64,000 nt of DNA, taken from NCBI RefSeq assembly GCF_029215955.1, contig NZ_JAEMVA010000006.1, positions 1 through 64,000 of the forward strand. The letters run 5' to 3'. Each line of letters starts with the position of its first letter. The stretch's first letter is position 1. Both the position numbers and the translations under genes were made by a program. This document shows positions 1-9,145 of this stretch, piece by piece. The notes below the pieces were generated by a model. That model was not told the origin of the DNA. It ran no database searches and saw only the letters and a list, made by a program, of their open reading frames with translations. Source of the DNA: Sulfurimonas sp. SAG-AH-194-I05 (GTDB lineage Bacteria; Campylobacterota; Campylobacteria; Campylobacterales; Sulfurimonadaceae).

Positions 1-656
1 TGTTCTAAGTGCTCAGTATTACTTAACGATAATCTTTCTAGAAAATAGCCTCTATCGACTTCTCTTGCTCCTAAACTCTTTAGGTGTTGGGTTGGTACTT
101 GGCAGTCTATAAAATTATATCCCCATTCTTTGAGATGTTTTACTAGAATAGCAAAAGCTGCTTTACTAGCATCAGTTTCATTTGCAAACATTGACTCACC
201 GCAGAATACTTTACCTATCTGCAGACCATACAGACCACCTACTAGTTTATCCTCTTTGTAGGCTTCTATAGAATGGGCTACACCCATTTTATTAAGTGTT
301 GCATAAGCTTCTATTGTTTCATCGAGTATCCATGTTCCTGTTTGTCCTTTACGAGCTTTGCTAGAACAATTTTGGATTACTTTTAAAAAGTTTGTATTAA
401 ATTTATAAGTAAATTTTTTTATACTTTTTTTAAGGGATTTACTTATTTTAAAGTCTTGGAGTTCCATAATAAGTCGAGGATTAGGAGAATACCACAAAAG
501 AGGGTCATCTTTTGAGTACCATGGAAAGATACCACTTCGATATGCTTGATACAGGCGTTGTGGATGTAAGTCTCCTCCCCAAGCTACAATTCCTTCCTTA
601 CTAGCCTCATTTGGATCAGGAAAGCTAAATGTCGATCTATTTAGCTGTTCTATCAA
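1..656 (-). CDS. aat: leucyl/phenylalanyl-tRNA--protein transferase (3' end outside window)
   Basis: Aat transfers Leu or Phe from aminoacyl-tRNA to proteins starting with Lys or Arg, creating N-degrons for ClpS/ClpAP in the cytoplasm. The visible 218 codons show the family signatures FSFPDPNEAS, VAWGGDL, GIFPWYS and WYSPNPR near the N terminus, then GGLYG and GESMF further on. No ATG fits: the frame is closed by a stop two codons above TTG at 656, so TTG is the likely start and the gene overlaps the end of clpA by 20 bases. The frame is open at base 1; the family is about 220-240 residues, so only a short C-terminal tail is missing. Translational coupling to clpA is inferred from the overlap. 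Confidence 0.93.
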   Translation of the reverse strand, partial: MIEQLNRSTFSFPDPNEASKEGIVAWGGDLHPQRLYQAYRSGIFPWYSKDDPLLWYSPNPRLIMELQDFKISKSLKKSIKKFTYKFNTNFLKVIQNCSSKARKGQTGTWILDETIEAYATLNKMGVAHSIEAYKEDKLVGGLYGLQIGKVFCGESMFANETDASKAAFAILVKHLKEWGYNFIDCQVPTQHLKSLGAREVDRGYFLERLSLSNTEHLE

Positions 657-2835
657 GTGCTATAAAGGTTAGTACTAATTCATTTGTATAAGTAACTTGA
701 ACCTCTCCACCATTTTTTAAAGCGCCAAAAAGAATAGCATCACTTAGTTTATCTGTAATATTATTTTGAATATATCTCTTAAGCGGTCTTGCCCCCATAT
801 CATCAGAATAAGCTTCTTTGGCTATATATAGTAAGGCTTTTTGATCTACAGTAATAATAATATTTTTCTTCTTTAGATCTTGATTTAATTCTTTTATAAA
901 TTTAGTTGTGATTCCTTTGACTGTATCCATACTAAGTTTTTTAAATTCTACAATTGCATCAAGTCTATTTCTAAATTCAGGAGTGAAAAATGATTTTAAT
1001 TCTTCATCTTGTGATAGGGAACTGTCTTTATTAAATCCCATAACACTTCTTGCTTGCGCCCCAATATTTGAAGTCATAATTAAAATAACATTTTGGAAGT
1101 TTGCTTTATATCCGTTATTATCAGTTAAAGTGGCACTATCCATGATTTGTAAAAGTATATTTATTAAATCGGGATGCGCTTTTTCAATCTCATCTAAGAG
1201 TAAAACAGTATATGGATGCTTTTTTATAGCTTCTGTGAGTAATCCACCTTGCTCGAATCCAACGTAACCAGGAGGTGCACCTACAAGTTTACTTAGAGCA
1301 TGTTTTTCCATATATTCACTCATATCAAATTTTTCAAAATGAATATTCATAGTTTTACTGAGTGCAATCGCAAGTTCTGTTTTTCCAACACCAGTAGGAC
1401 CTGAAAAAAGAAATGATGCTATAGGTTTGTCTTTTGTGGTAAGACCTGCTTTTGATATTTTAATTGCTTTTGATACTTCTTTTACAGCTTGATCTTGACC
1501 TATGACTTCTTGTTGTAAGTTTTCCTCTAAGCTTTGTAATGATTGTATCTCATTTTTATTTACTTGTATATTAGAAATTCCAATCATTTTTGATATTGTT
1601 TTTTCAATATCTTTTGTTGTGATTTTTATCTCTTTTGTAGATTTAATTTTTTTTAGGTGAAATGATGCAGCTGTTTCATCAATGATATCAATAGCCTTAT
1701 CAGGTAGAAATCTGTCGGTGATATATCTTTTTGATAAGTTAATAGCAGATTTTAAAGCATTGTCTGTGTATTTTACATTATGATGCTCTTCGTATTTACT
1801 TTTTAAGCCTTTTAAAATTTTATAACTTACTTTTACTGATGGTTCATCAACATCTATTTTTGAAAATCTTCTGCTGAGAGCTTTGTCTTTTTCAAATCCA
1901 TTTCTGTATTCTGTAAAAGTTGTAGCGCCCATACACTTAATTTCTCCTGATGCAAGAGCTGGTTTAAGTTGATTAGCCGCATCCATAGTGCCACTTGTCG
2001 CACCGGCACCGATAAGCGTATGTATTTCATCTATAAAAAGAATTGCATTTGTACGTTTTTTGAGCTCATCCATTACCCCTTTAAGACGTTTTTCAAAATC
2101 ACCTCTATATTTTGTACCAGCAAGGAGTGCACTCATATCAAGAGCAAAAAGTTCAGCATCTTTTATAATTTCAGGTACTTTTTGGGATACAATATTTAAG
2201 GCTAAGCCCTCAGCTATTGCAGTTTTTCCAACACCTGCTTCACCTACTAAAATTGGATTATTCTTTTTTCTTCTACAAAGAATTTGTGTAACACGTTGTA
2301 TTTCGTCATTGCGACCTATTACAGGATCGATTTTTCCTTCTTTTGCCTTTTCTAAAAGATTAAGAGTGTATTTGTCTAAATGACTTTGTTTCTCTTCGTC
2401 TTCATCTTCATCATTGTTATGTGAAATAACTTCAAGTATATCCAGTCGTGATATTTGATACGCATGGAGTAGCATATAGCTAAAAGTATTTTCTTCTTCA
2501 TACATTGCTGCTATAAAATCACCTATATCTGCAACATATTGCTGCGCAGATTTGATATGTTCCATCATATTATTAATTAAACGTGTAAGTGCAGCACTTT
2601 TATAGGGATCAAATTCTACTTCACTCACTAATGTACTTGTATCTGATTTAATATACTTCAGTAAAGAATCTTTCATATTTTCTATATCACCACCGCAGGT
2701 TACAATAATATGCTCCCCTTCTTTGGAACTCAAAAGAAGATAAAAGACATGTTCTATCGTTAAGTATTCATGGTTTAATTCTTTTGCCAGTACAATAGAT
2801 TGTTGAAACGCATTATTTAAAGTTGGAGTTATCAT
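637..2835 (-). CDS. clpA: ATP-dependent Clp protease ATP-binding subunit ClpA
   Basis: Hexameric AAA+ unfoldase that feeds substrates, including ClpS-delivered N-degron proteins, into ClpP. The 732 residues hold a Clp N-terminal domain (about 1-140), an acidic linker, AAA module 1 (Walker A GEAGVGKT at 198-205, Walker B LFIDE near 266-270) and AAA module 2 (Walker A GPTGVGKT at 479-486, Walker B LLLDE near 545-549). MGF at 599-601 lies where the ClpP-binding loop is expected. There is no ClpB-type coiled-coil middle domain, so ClpA rather than ClpB is right. The start codon overlaps the clpS stop by one base and the 3' end overlaps aat. Confidence 0.97.
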   Translation of the reverse strand: MITPTLNNAFQQSIVLAKELNHEYLTIEHVFYLLLSSKEGEHIIVTCGGDIENMKDSLLKYIKSDTSTLVSEVEFDPYKSAALTRLINNMMEHIKSAQQYVADIGDFIAAMYEEENTFSYMLLHAYQISRLDILEVISHNNDEDEDEEKQSHLDKYTLNLLEKAKEGKIDPVIGRNDEIQRVTQILCRRKKNNPILVGEAGVGKTAIAEGLALNIVSQKVPEIIKDAELFALDMSALLAGTKYRGDFEKRLKGVMDELKKRTNAILFIDEIHTLIGAGATSGTMDAANQLKPALASGEIKCMGATTFTEYRNGFEKDKALSRRFSKIDVDEPSVKVSYKILKGLKSKYEEHHNVKYTDNALKSAINLSKRYITDRFLPDKAIDIIDETAASFHLKKIKSTKEIKITTKDIEKTISKMIGISNIQVNKNEIQSLQSLEENLQQEVIGQDQAVKEVSKAIKISKAGLTTKDKPIASFLFSGPTGVGKTELAIALSKTMNIHFEKFDMSEYMEKHALSKLVGAPPGYVGFEQGGLLTEAIKKHPYTVLLLDEIEKAHPDLINILLQIMDSATLTDNNGYKANFQNVILIMTSNIGAQARSVMGFNKDSSLSQDEELKSFFTPEFRNRLDAIVEFKKLSMDTVKGITTKFIKELNQDLKKKNIIITVDQKALLYIAKEAYSDDMGARPLKRYIQNNITDKLSDAILFGALKNGGEVQVTYTNELVLTFIALDRTAK

Positions 2836-3134
2836 TATTCTTCTTCCATTGTAGCTTTGAGAGGGAAACCATTCTCTTGAGCTTTTTTTGTTACTTGTAG
2901 TACTTTTGTTTCCGCTATTTCATGTGAATAAACACCACATAAACCTTTGTCTTTTTTATGTACTTCTAGCATTATTGCTTCAGATTCTTCAAAGCTTTTG
3001 TGAAATACGGTCATTAATATATCTACAACAAAATCCATAGAAGTATAATCATCATTTAAAATAAATACAAGATGTCTTTTAGGATGTTTCACTGTTATCT
3101 TTTGCGCTAATTCATAGTCTATTTGAGAAGACAT
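2835..3134 (-). CDS. clpS: ATP-dependent Clp protease adaptor ClpS
   Basis: Adaptor of 99 residues that binds N-terminal Leu, Phe, Trp or Tyr and hands these substrates to ClpA. The core shows FILNDDYTSMDFVV (the NDD residues line the N-degron pocket) and MLEVHKKDKG, followed by the usual C-terminal helix and a short acidic tail. It overlaps clpA by one base at its stop and the upstream PLP gene by one base at its start, so clpS, clpA and aat are almost certainly co-transcribed. Length and motifs are normal for the family. Confidence 0.96.
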   Translation of the reverse strand: MSSQIDYELAQKITVKHPKRHLVFILNDDYTSMDFVVDILMTVFHKSFEESEAIMLEVHKKDKGLCGVYSHEIAETKVLQVTKKAQENGFPLKATMEEE

Positions 3135-4369
3135 TATTGCGCTGCTTGTAAAAAATCACTGATAATATCTTGAGGGTTTTCAAGACCTATTGAAATACGT
3201 ATTAAACCATCTGTAATTCCAAGAAAATCTTTTGTTTCATCATCAAAATCACTATATATAGTTGATGCCATGTGGAGTGCTAATGTTCTACTATCACCAA
3301 TATTTGCTGTAATAATTGCAAGTTTTGTTTTATTTAAAAAGGCAAAGGCTTTTTCTTTTGTTTGCATGTCGATAGTTAAAAGTGTTCCACAACCATTTTT
3401 AAATTCTGTTGTGTATAAAGTATGATGTGGATGAGATTTTAAACATGGATGGTTTATATTTAAACCATTTCTATCAAGTTCTTTAGCTATTGTCTCTACA
3501 CTTTTAACAATTCTATCCATTCTTAAAGGAAGGGTTTCTAAGCCTAACATTGTTTGATAAGAAGCATGTGCATTTGCACTCATTCCAAAGTCACGCATTA
3601 CACGTTTTTTAGCATTTGGAACAAGTGCCATTTTCCCAACTTTTTTTATAAAAGGATGTACTTCTGCATATCTGTCAGTTTTAAATTTGTCGTCGCCATC
3701 ATTAATAGCTCGAAATACTGCACAACCACCAAGAGCTGAAGCGTTTCCTGTAATGATCTTTGTAGTTGAGTAAACAACAATGTCAGCACCAAGCTTAAGT
3801 GGAGATATACTGAGTGGCGTAATAGTATTGTCAACCATTAAAACTATACCTGCTTTATTTGCTATTGTAGCAATAGCTTTAATATTTGGAAGTCGCATAT
3901 TTGGATTGCCAACACTTTCTAAAAATATAATTTTTGTATTTTCATTAATAGTGCTTTTGATATTCTCTAATTCTTCTACATCAAAAAAATGTGTAGTTAT
4001 ACCAAAACGTCTAAGTGTTTCATTAAACAAGGCATACGTTCCACCAAAAAGTCCACCAATAGAAATAATTTCATTGCCACATGCTAAAAGTGACATTGTT
4101 GCTAGTGTAGTAGCTGCCATGCCTGAACTTGTTGCTATTGCTCCAACTCCTCCGTCCATCTCTGCTAAAATAGATTCTAGTTTTGCAGTAGTAGGATTAC
4201 CCACTCGCGAGTAAAGAGGTTTTTTAACGCTGCCATCAAAAATACCTTCTCCTATTTCTGGAGTTCCATAGGCAAACGATGCTGAATTAATAACAGCTGG
4301 GCTAATAGCACCTTCTCTGTTACCAACACTTTGGACAAACTGAGTACAGTATTCTTCAAAATTATTCAT
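3134..4369 (-). CDS. Cys/Met metabolism PLP-dependent enzyme, likely O-acetylhomoserine sulfhydrylase
   Basis: A 411-residue fold-type I PLP enzyme of the cystathionine gamma-synthase / O-acetylhomoserine sulfhydrylase family, acting in methionine or cysteine synthesis. YSRVGNPT at 53-60 is the phosphate-binding signature. VDNT near 179-182 carries the Asp that contacts the pyridine nitrogen. K204 in STTKIITG is the predicted Schiff-base lysine. The sulfhydrylase assignment rests on overall resemblance; gamma-synthase or gamma-lyase activity cannot be excluded by eye. It is first in the run leading to clpS-clpA-aat and overlaps clpS by one base. A TATAAT sits in the 91-base gap upstream. Confidence 0.85.
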   Translation of the reverse strand: MNNFEEYCTQFVQSVGNREGAISPAVINSASFAYGTPEIGEGIFDGSVKKPLYSRVGNPTTAKLESILAEMDGGVGAIATSSGMAATTLATMSLLACGNEIISIGGLFGGTYALFNETLRRFGITTHFFDVEELENIKSTINENTKIIFLESVGNPNMRLPNIKAIATIANKAGIVLMVDNTITPLSISPLKLGADIVVYSTTKIITGNASALGGCAVFRAINDGDDKFKTDRYAEVHPFIKKVGKMALVPNAKKRVMRDFGMSANAHASYQTMLGLETLPLRMDRIVKSVETIAKELDRNGLNINHPCLKSHPHHTLYTTEFKNGCGTLLTIDMQTKEKAFAFLNKTKLAIITANIGDSRTLALHMASTIYSDFDDETKDFLGITDGLIRISIGLENPQDIISDFLQAAQ

Positions 4370-4460
4370 ATAATGTGACCTTCTTTATAGTAAGGTTATT
4401 ATATCTAAGAAGAGATAATTTTAAGGTTATGTACTTATGAAATTATTTAAGCTCTCTTGC

Positions 4461-5705
4461 TTATTCTGATAGAACGATATTTCTTCCCTCATTTTTAGCT
4501 TTATAAAGCATCATGTCAGCTTGATTAATAAGTTCTTCTATACTTTCTTCACTATCCATTGTGAATCCGATTGAGATAGTAAAACATATTTCTTGAGAGT
4601 CTTTCGTGTAGAGTGCTGCTTTTTCTACTTTTGTTCTAAGTTTTTCAAGAATATCTAGCGCGCTGTATTTGTTTACATTTTTTAAAATGATACAAAATTC
4701 TTCGCCACCAAATCGTGAAACGATATCTCTATAGTTTGTATTTGAAATTAAAATTTCTGAAAGGTGAATAATGACTTTATCTCCATTGTCATGTCCAAAG
4801 GTGTCATTGATTTTTTTAAAGTGGTCAATGTCTACCATAGCTACAGCATAGCTTTCTACATGTTGTGCCATCTCTTCTCTGTACTCGCTCATGTGGTTAA
4901 AAAAGTAACGACGGTTATACAAACCAGTTAAAAAGTCACGGTTGGCATGGTTTGTTGCTAGGTTTAAATTTTCTAAAGACTCTATAGTGTTGTTAACGCG
5001 ACAAGAAAATTCTTCTTTAGAAAAAGGTTTTTTAATGTAGTCATTTGCACCGTTCTTTAAAAACATAGAAATAATTTCATCATTTTCATCAGAGGAAAGG
5101 GTAATGATACTAAGGTCTTGTTTTGTATGGTTTTTTCTGATTTCTTTTGTGAGCTCAAAACCATCCATAACTGGCATGTGGTAATCTGTAATAACTAAAG
5201 ATATATCAGGGTGCGTTTGTAACATTCCTAAAGCTTCTTCCCCATGTGCAACAGTATAAACATCGAAAAATAAGTTTTTTAACATTGCACTCATTTGTTT
5301 TCTAAAGACCATAGAATCATCTACGAGGAGTACTTTATGCTCTTTATTTTTTTGTAAACGCTCTATTGTACTAACTATATAATTAATATTACTGATGCCG
5401 TCTTTATTTACAAAGTCTATAATATTTTTTTTAAGTATTTTTTTACGAAATTCTTTATCCTCATTTCCTGTGAGTACAATAACATGTTGTTCTTTTTTGA
5501 TAGAATAGTCTACTATCTCACCATTAGGTGCATCGGGTAGATTTAAATCAAGGAGAACAAGAAAATATTTATGAATTCTTAAAAAAAGTTTTGCTTCATG
5601 CATTGTATAGGCAATGTCAATTTCGAATTTTAAATTTTCTTTTATTTTTAATGCTATAAGTTTTGAAAGTGTTTTGTTATCTTCTACAATTAATAATCTT
5701 TCCAT
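4461..5705 (-). CDS. double-receiver response regulator with diguanylate cyclase (REC-REC-GGDEF)
   Basis: PleD-like architecture in 414 residues: receiver 1 (about 3-115, phospho-acceptor D53), receiver 2 (about 124-240, D174 in ITDYHMP, conserved K near 226) and a GGDEF domain (about 250-414). The active motif is GGEEF at 333-337 with DFLTGLYNRR upstream, so cyclic-di-GMP synthesis is expected. The inhibitory I-site, normally RxxD five residues before GGEEF, reads NYRD, so product inhibition is probably lost. No histidine kinase lies nearby. It is a monocistron, divergent from the helicase gene with 83 bases between them. Confidence 0.9.
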   Translation of the reverse strand: MERLLIVEDNKTLSKLIALKIKENLKFEIDIAYTMHEAKLFLRIHKYFLVLLDLNLPDAPNGEIVDYSIKKEQHVIVLTGNEDKEFRKKILKKNIIDFVNKDGISNINYIVSTIERLQKNKEHKVLLVDDSMVFRKQMSAMLKNLFFDVYTVAHGEEALGMLQTHPDISLVITDYHMPVMDGFELTKEIRKNHTKQDLSIITLSSDENDEIISMFLKNGANDYIKKPFSKEEFSCRVNNTIESLENLNLATNHANRDFLTGLYNRRYFFNHMSEYREEMAQHVESYAVAMVDIDHFKKINDTFGHDNGDKVIIHLSEILISNTNYRDIVSRFGGEEFCIILKNVNKYSALDILEKLRTKVEKAALYTKDSQEICFTISIGFTMDSEESIEELINQADMMLYKAKNEGRNIVLSE

Positions 5706-5788
5706 AGTAGTAAAATATCTCCAAAAAGTTTTTTATTATAATACTATAATTTATCTGTATTTATACATATTGTTGCTACTATCTTTTT

Positions 5789-7063
5789 ATGAAATTTTTA
5801 AGTGTTACTATAGATAAATTACGAAATAAACAAAATGTTTTTTTAACTGGTGGGGCTGGAGTCGGTAAGACAACTATAACGAAAGAAGTAATAGAAATAT
5901 TTGAAGGTGAAGCTAAAAAAGTTGCAAAACTTGCTTCGACTGGAATGGCCGCGACATTAATTGGTGGACAAACTTTACATAGTTTTTTTGATCTGGGTAT
6001 AGCATCGAGTATAGGTGAACTGGAAAATAATGCAAAGTACATAATAAAGAAAAAAATCAAGAAACGTATCCATGCAATGGATTTAATAGTAATAGATGAA
6101 ATTTCAATGGTAAGTGATACCCTTTTTGAAATGATTCAGTTACGATTAGAGCAAAGTAACTTTATGGGTGCGCTTTTAGTTGTGGGTGATTTTTTACAGT
6201 TGCCTCCCGTTGTCAAAGGTTCGAATGAAGTAATGTTTGCTTTTGAGTCTTCTGCATGGAGTTTATTTAACTTTGAGACTATTACACTTACACATATATA
6301 TAGAACTGATGATAAAAAGTTTATCGAACTTCTTCATCATATACGTTATGGCTTTATAAATGAGTCAATCCATCACCACTTAAATGAATACATACGACCC
6401 TTAGCAAATGATTTAAGTGCATTTACCTTTCTTTTTGGAAAAAATATTTCAGCATCACGTCACAACAAGGAACAGTTAAAACATATAGATGAGGAACTTT
6501 TTTGCAGTGAAGTTCAAGTTATTAAGCATGTGAAAAGTGTAAAAGAAAATGAAATTAATCGTTATATGAATGATGCAAGAATAGAAAAAGAGCTAGAACT
6601 AAAAATTGGAGCACCAATTTTATTTACGCGTAATGCTTGGAATTATTTTAATGGAGAACGTGGTGTTATTGTAAATAAAGACAGTACGTATATCTATGTA
6701 AAAAAAAGTAATGATGTTGTAATTAAAATAGAAGCAGTAGCACAAAGTAAAAGCATGTGGAAAGAAAAAACTATAGATGGAAAAAAGGAGATGGTAGAAG
6801 AAAATATTTTTACGCTTTATCAGTTTCCAATAAAACTTGCCTTTGCTATAACTATTCATAAATCACAAGGAATGAGTATAGAAGATTTAATTATAGATAC
6901 GAACGAGATTTTTGCACCCTCTCAATTTTATGTTGCACTCTCTCGAAGTTCTAACCCTCAACGACTGAATTTAATTGCTCCTCAATGCCAATGGTATGAA
7001 CTCGCCTTTGTAAATGAAAAGGCAGTGGCATTTGTAAAAGGGGAAGCATGCTCAAAGATATAG
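5789..7063 (+). CDS. Pif1/RecD-like AAA ATPase helicase
   Basis: A 424-residue superfamily 1 helicase. Walker A GGAGVGKT is at 21-28, motif Ia STGMAAT near 50-56, Walker B VIDEIS at 101-106, motif III GDFLQLPP at 133-140, and the C-terminal UvrD_C_2-type motif AITIHKSQGMS near 350-360 is followed by VALSRSS. This order matches small Pif1-like helicases common in Campylobacterota. A role in replication-fork or recombination DNA unwinding is inferred from family. The ATG at 5789 places the P-loop at the expected distance. The end overlaps the next gene by 16 bases, suggesting translational coupling, although the two functions have no obvious link. Confidence 0.88.
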   Translation: MKFLSVTIDKLRNKQNVFLTGGAGVGKTTITKEVIEIFEGEAKKVAKLASTGMAATLIGGQTLHSFFDLGIASSIGELENNAKYIIKKKIKKRIHAMDLIVIDEISMVSDTLFEMIQLRLEQSNFMGALLVVGDFLQLPPVVKGSNEVMFAFESSAWSLFNFETITLTHIYRTDDKKFIELLHHIRYGFINESIHHHLNEYIRPLANDLSAFTFLFGKNISASRHNKEQLKHIDEELFCSEVQVIKHVKSVKENEINRYMNDARIEKELELKIGAPILFTRNAWNYFNGERGVIVNKDSTYIYVKKSNDVVIKIEAVAQSKSMWKEKTIDGKKEMVEENIFTLYQFPIKLAFAITIHKSQGMSIEDLIIDTNEIFAPSQFYVALSRSSNPQRLNLIAPQCQWYELAFVNEKAVAFVKGEACSKI

Positions 7064-7953
7064 ACAAGGGTGTTTTATATATGTTCTTGGGTGCTTTGAT
7101 TTCTGCACTTAATGGAGCAATAGCAAAAATACTAACCCAAGACTTGACTGCCTTAGAGTTAGTTTTTTTTCGTAATTTACTTGGAGTTATTTTAATACTT
7201 TATGCGCTTAAACATACTCCTCCTACATTAGCAGGTGGCAAGTTGCATCTTTTAATTACACGTGGTGTATTTGGCTTTACTGCAATGATTTTATTTTTTT
7301 ATACAATTACAACTATACCATTGGGCGAAGCTATTACTTTAAATAAAACGTCTCCTTTATTTGGTACAGTATTAGCCTTTTATGTTTTAAAAGAGCATTT
7401 AAATACACAAACTATTTTTGCCTTACTCGTTGGATTTGTAGGAATTATATTTATTACGAAGCCTATGGGAATGAGTATTTCTTATGAGCACTTTCTAGGG
7501 ATATTAGGTGGATTTTTTGCAGCTGCTGCCTATACAACGATTAAAAAAATTAAAGATATCTATGATGCAAGAATTATTGTTCTTTCATTTGTAGGAATAG
7601 GGACTCTATTGCCAGCGCTTTTATTTTTACTCGCTCCACACGTAGACTCTCCTGATTCTTTGTCTTTCTTATTTCAAGAATTTAGAATGCCTGAGGGAAT
7701 TTTCATATGGCTACTTATAGGTTTTATGGCTTGTATCTCTACGCTTTCACAATGGCTTTTGACAAAGGCTTATAGTGCTTCAAAAATAAGTGTTATTGGT
7801 GTAATTTCGTATACAAACATTCCATTTGCTATTGGTTTTGGATGGATGCTTGGAGATGCATTTCCTGATTATTATACATTTGCAGGAATAGGGCTTATTG
7901 TATTGGGTGGTGCATTAGTGGGAAAAAAAGCGAAGAAAGTAAAAGTTATATAA
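7048..7953 (+). CDS. DMT superfamily permease (EamA family)
   Basis: An inner-membrane protein of 301 residues with about ten hydrophobic segments arranged as two EamA repeats (roughly 8-137 and 150-292), the usual RhaT/YdcZ-type layout. The first repeat starts MFLGALISALNGAIAK and carries the FFRN segment common in this family. The C terminus ends in a short cationic tail (KKAKKVKVI). The substrate is unknown; members export amino acids, nucleotides or other metabolites. The start lies inside the helicase gene in another frame. A hairpin a few bases downstream separates it from the convergent peroxiredoxin gene. Confidence 0.88.
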   Translation: MLKDIDKGVLYMFLGALISALNGAIAKILTQDLTALELVFFRNLLGVILILYALKHTPPTLAGGKLHLLITRGVFGFTAMILFFYTITTIPLGEAITLNKTSPLFGTVLAFYVLKEHLNTQTIFALLVGFVGIIFITKPMGMSISYEHFLGILGGFFAAAAYTTIKKIKDIYDARIIVLSFVGIGTLLPALLFLLAPHVDSPDSLSFLFQEFRMPEGIFIWLLIGFMACISTLSQWLLTKAYSASKISVIGVISYTNIPFAIGFGWMLGDAFPDYYTFAGIGLIVLGGALVGKKAKKVKVI

Positions 7954-7955
7954 AA

Positions 7956-7979
7956 TTCCACATGCCTCAGCATGTGGAA
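7956..7979 (-). terminator. hairpin terminator for the peroxiredoxin gene
   Basis: Perfect 10-bp arms TTCCACATGC and GCATGTGGAA with a 4-base loop lie between convergent genes. Read on the minus strand the hairpin is followed by TTTTAT, so it should end peroxiredoxin transcripts. The same arms recur after dnaK at 24874-24900. Confidence 0.75.
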
Positions 7980-7996
7980 AGCTTAGCTGAAAATGA

Positions 7997-8593
7997 CTAT
8001 AAGTCACCCTCATGCTTACCAAGATACTCAGCAACACCTTCAGTTGTTGCTTTCATACCTTCGTCACCTTTTACCCAACCAGCAGGACAAACTTCACCAT
8101 GCTCATCAGTAAACTGCATAGTATCTACCATTCGTAACATTTCATCAATGTTACGACCAAGTGGAAGGTCATTCACTACTGCATGACGAACGATACCTTT
8201 AGCATCGATTAAAAATGAACCACGTAAAGCAACAGCTCCACCAAAAAGAACATCATAATCTTTTGAAATTTGTTTTGTAAGGTCAGCTACTAGTGGGTAA
8301 CCAACTCTTCCAATTCCACCATTATTTACTGGTGTTTCTCTCCATGCAAAGTGAGAAAATTGAGAATCAACTGAACAACCGATAACGTTTACACCACGAT
8401 CTTTAAAGTCTTTAAGTCTATGGTCAAAAGCGATAAGTTCAGAAGGACAAACAAAAGTAAAATCTAATGGATAGAAAAATAAAACTGTCCCTTTTTCACC
8501 CATGTTTTCTGATAATTTAAAGTCGTCAACGATTGAACCGTCACCTAATACTGTTGTTGCTGTAAAGTCTGGAGCTTGATTTGTTACTAACAT
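7997..8593 (-). CDS. ahpC: AhpC/Prx1-type 2-Cys peroxiredoxin
   Basis: Cytoplasmic thiol peroxidase of 198 residues that reduces H2O2, organic peroxides and peroxynitrite. The peroxidatic C49 lies in DFTFVCPSE and the resolving C169 in GEVCPAGW. The tail AEYLGKH is the YF-like C-terminal segment. Length and motifs closely match the AhpC/TsaA proteins of Campylobacter and Helicobacter, which use thioredoxin as reductant; no AhpF is next door. The 124-base region upstream contains two 24-base tandem repeats and an inverted repeat, consistent with regulation by the adjacent PerR-like protein. TTGGA/AAGGA just before the ATG can serve as the ribosome site. Confidence 0.95.
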   Translation of the reverse strand: MLVTNQAPDFTATTVLGDGSIVDDFKLSENMGEKGTVLFFYPLDFTFVCPSELIAFDHRLKDFKDRGVNVIGCSVDSQFSHFAWRETPVNNGGIGRVGYPLVADLTKQISKDYDVLFGGAVALRGSFLIDAKGIVRHAVVNDLPLGRNIDEMLRMVDTMQFTDEHGEVCPAGWVKGDEGMKATTEGVAEYLGKHEGDL

Positions 8594-8615
8594 ATAATAT
8601 GTCCTTTGGATTAAT

Positions 8616-8663
8616 TTAGTGAATTCTAACTAAAAATAATTAACAAATTCTTACTAAAAATAA
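8616..8663. promoter_or_regulatory. 24-bp tandem repeat pair upstream of ahpC, possible operator
   Basis: Two adjacent 24-mers (8616-8639 and 8640-8663) agree at 20 of 24 positions. On the minus strand each contains TTATTTTTAGT followed by A or T and AGAATT. Each copy is itself partly palindromic (TTAGT...ACTAA in the promoter-proximal copy). The repeats lie 23 to 70 bases before the ahpC start codon. An operator role is inferred. Confidence 0.45.
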
Positions 8664-8681
8664 AGTAGTAATTTTATTTAA

Positions 8682-8696
8682 GGATAATTTTTATCC
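8682..8696. promoter_or_regulatory. inverted repeat GGATAA-TTT-TTATCC between ahpC and the PerR-like gene
   Basis: Perfect 6-3-6 inverted repeat. Its half-site GGATAA also occurs upstream of the PerR-like gene and before the desulforubrerythrin gene, suggesting a shared regulator. A 5-bp C/G-rich hairpin at 8694-8708 overlaps it and may act as a weak terminator for the PerR-like gene. Confidence 0.4.
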
Positions 8697-8717
8697 CCTC
8701 AAGGGGGACCCCGTCTT

Positions 8718-9119
8718 TTATTTACAATGTATACAAATACCAGATAGCACTAAGTCACTTGAAGTTGTATGGAATGCATTTGACTCAGATACTTGCATTA
8801 TGACTTTGTTTAAGTCGAGGCTAATATCTTCTATAGAACCACATGTAGTGCATACTATATGAGAGTGCGTTTCTTTTGTAAGTTCATAAACTGATTTTGC
8901 ATTAGGAAGCTTGACCTCTTGTATAAAAGAATGCTCAAGCATAAGGTTGATATTCTTATATATAGTAGCGAGAGAAATAGAAGTGAATTTTTTAATCATT
9001 TTTTCATATAAGGATTCTATATTTATATGTCCATTTGTGTAAAGTACATCAGTTATAGCTAATCTTTGAGGAGTAGCTTTTAAAGTATGTTCTCTTAATA
9101 TATTTGTATAGTTAATCAT
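8718..9119 (-). CDS. perR: Fur-family transcriptional regulator, PerR-like
   Basis: A 133-residue metal-dependent repressor. The winged-helix part contains LKATPQRLAI and ISLATIYKNI (recognition helix), matching PerR of Campylobacter. HSHIVCTTC and the terminal CIHC supply the structural zinc cysteines and metal-binding histidines. I chose the ATG at 9119; a GTG at 9134 would add five residues, and neither has a clear ribosome site. TATAAT lies directly upstream of the ATG, so leader length is uncertain. Placement between ahpC and desulforubrerythrin, with palindromes on both sides, argues for peroxide sensing, but Fur-type iron regulation cannot be ruled out from sequence. Confidence 0.82.
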   Translation of the reverse strand: MINYTNILREHTLKATPQRLAITDVLYTNGHINIESLYEKMIKKFTSISLATIYKNINLMLEHSFIQEVKLPNAKSVYELTKETHSHIVCTTCGSIEDISLDLNKVIMQVSESNAFHTTSSDLVLSGICIHCK

Positions 9120-9145
9120 AATGCAATTATACACTAATTAGTATT

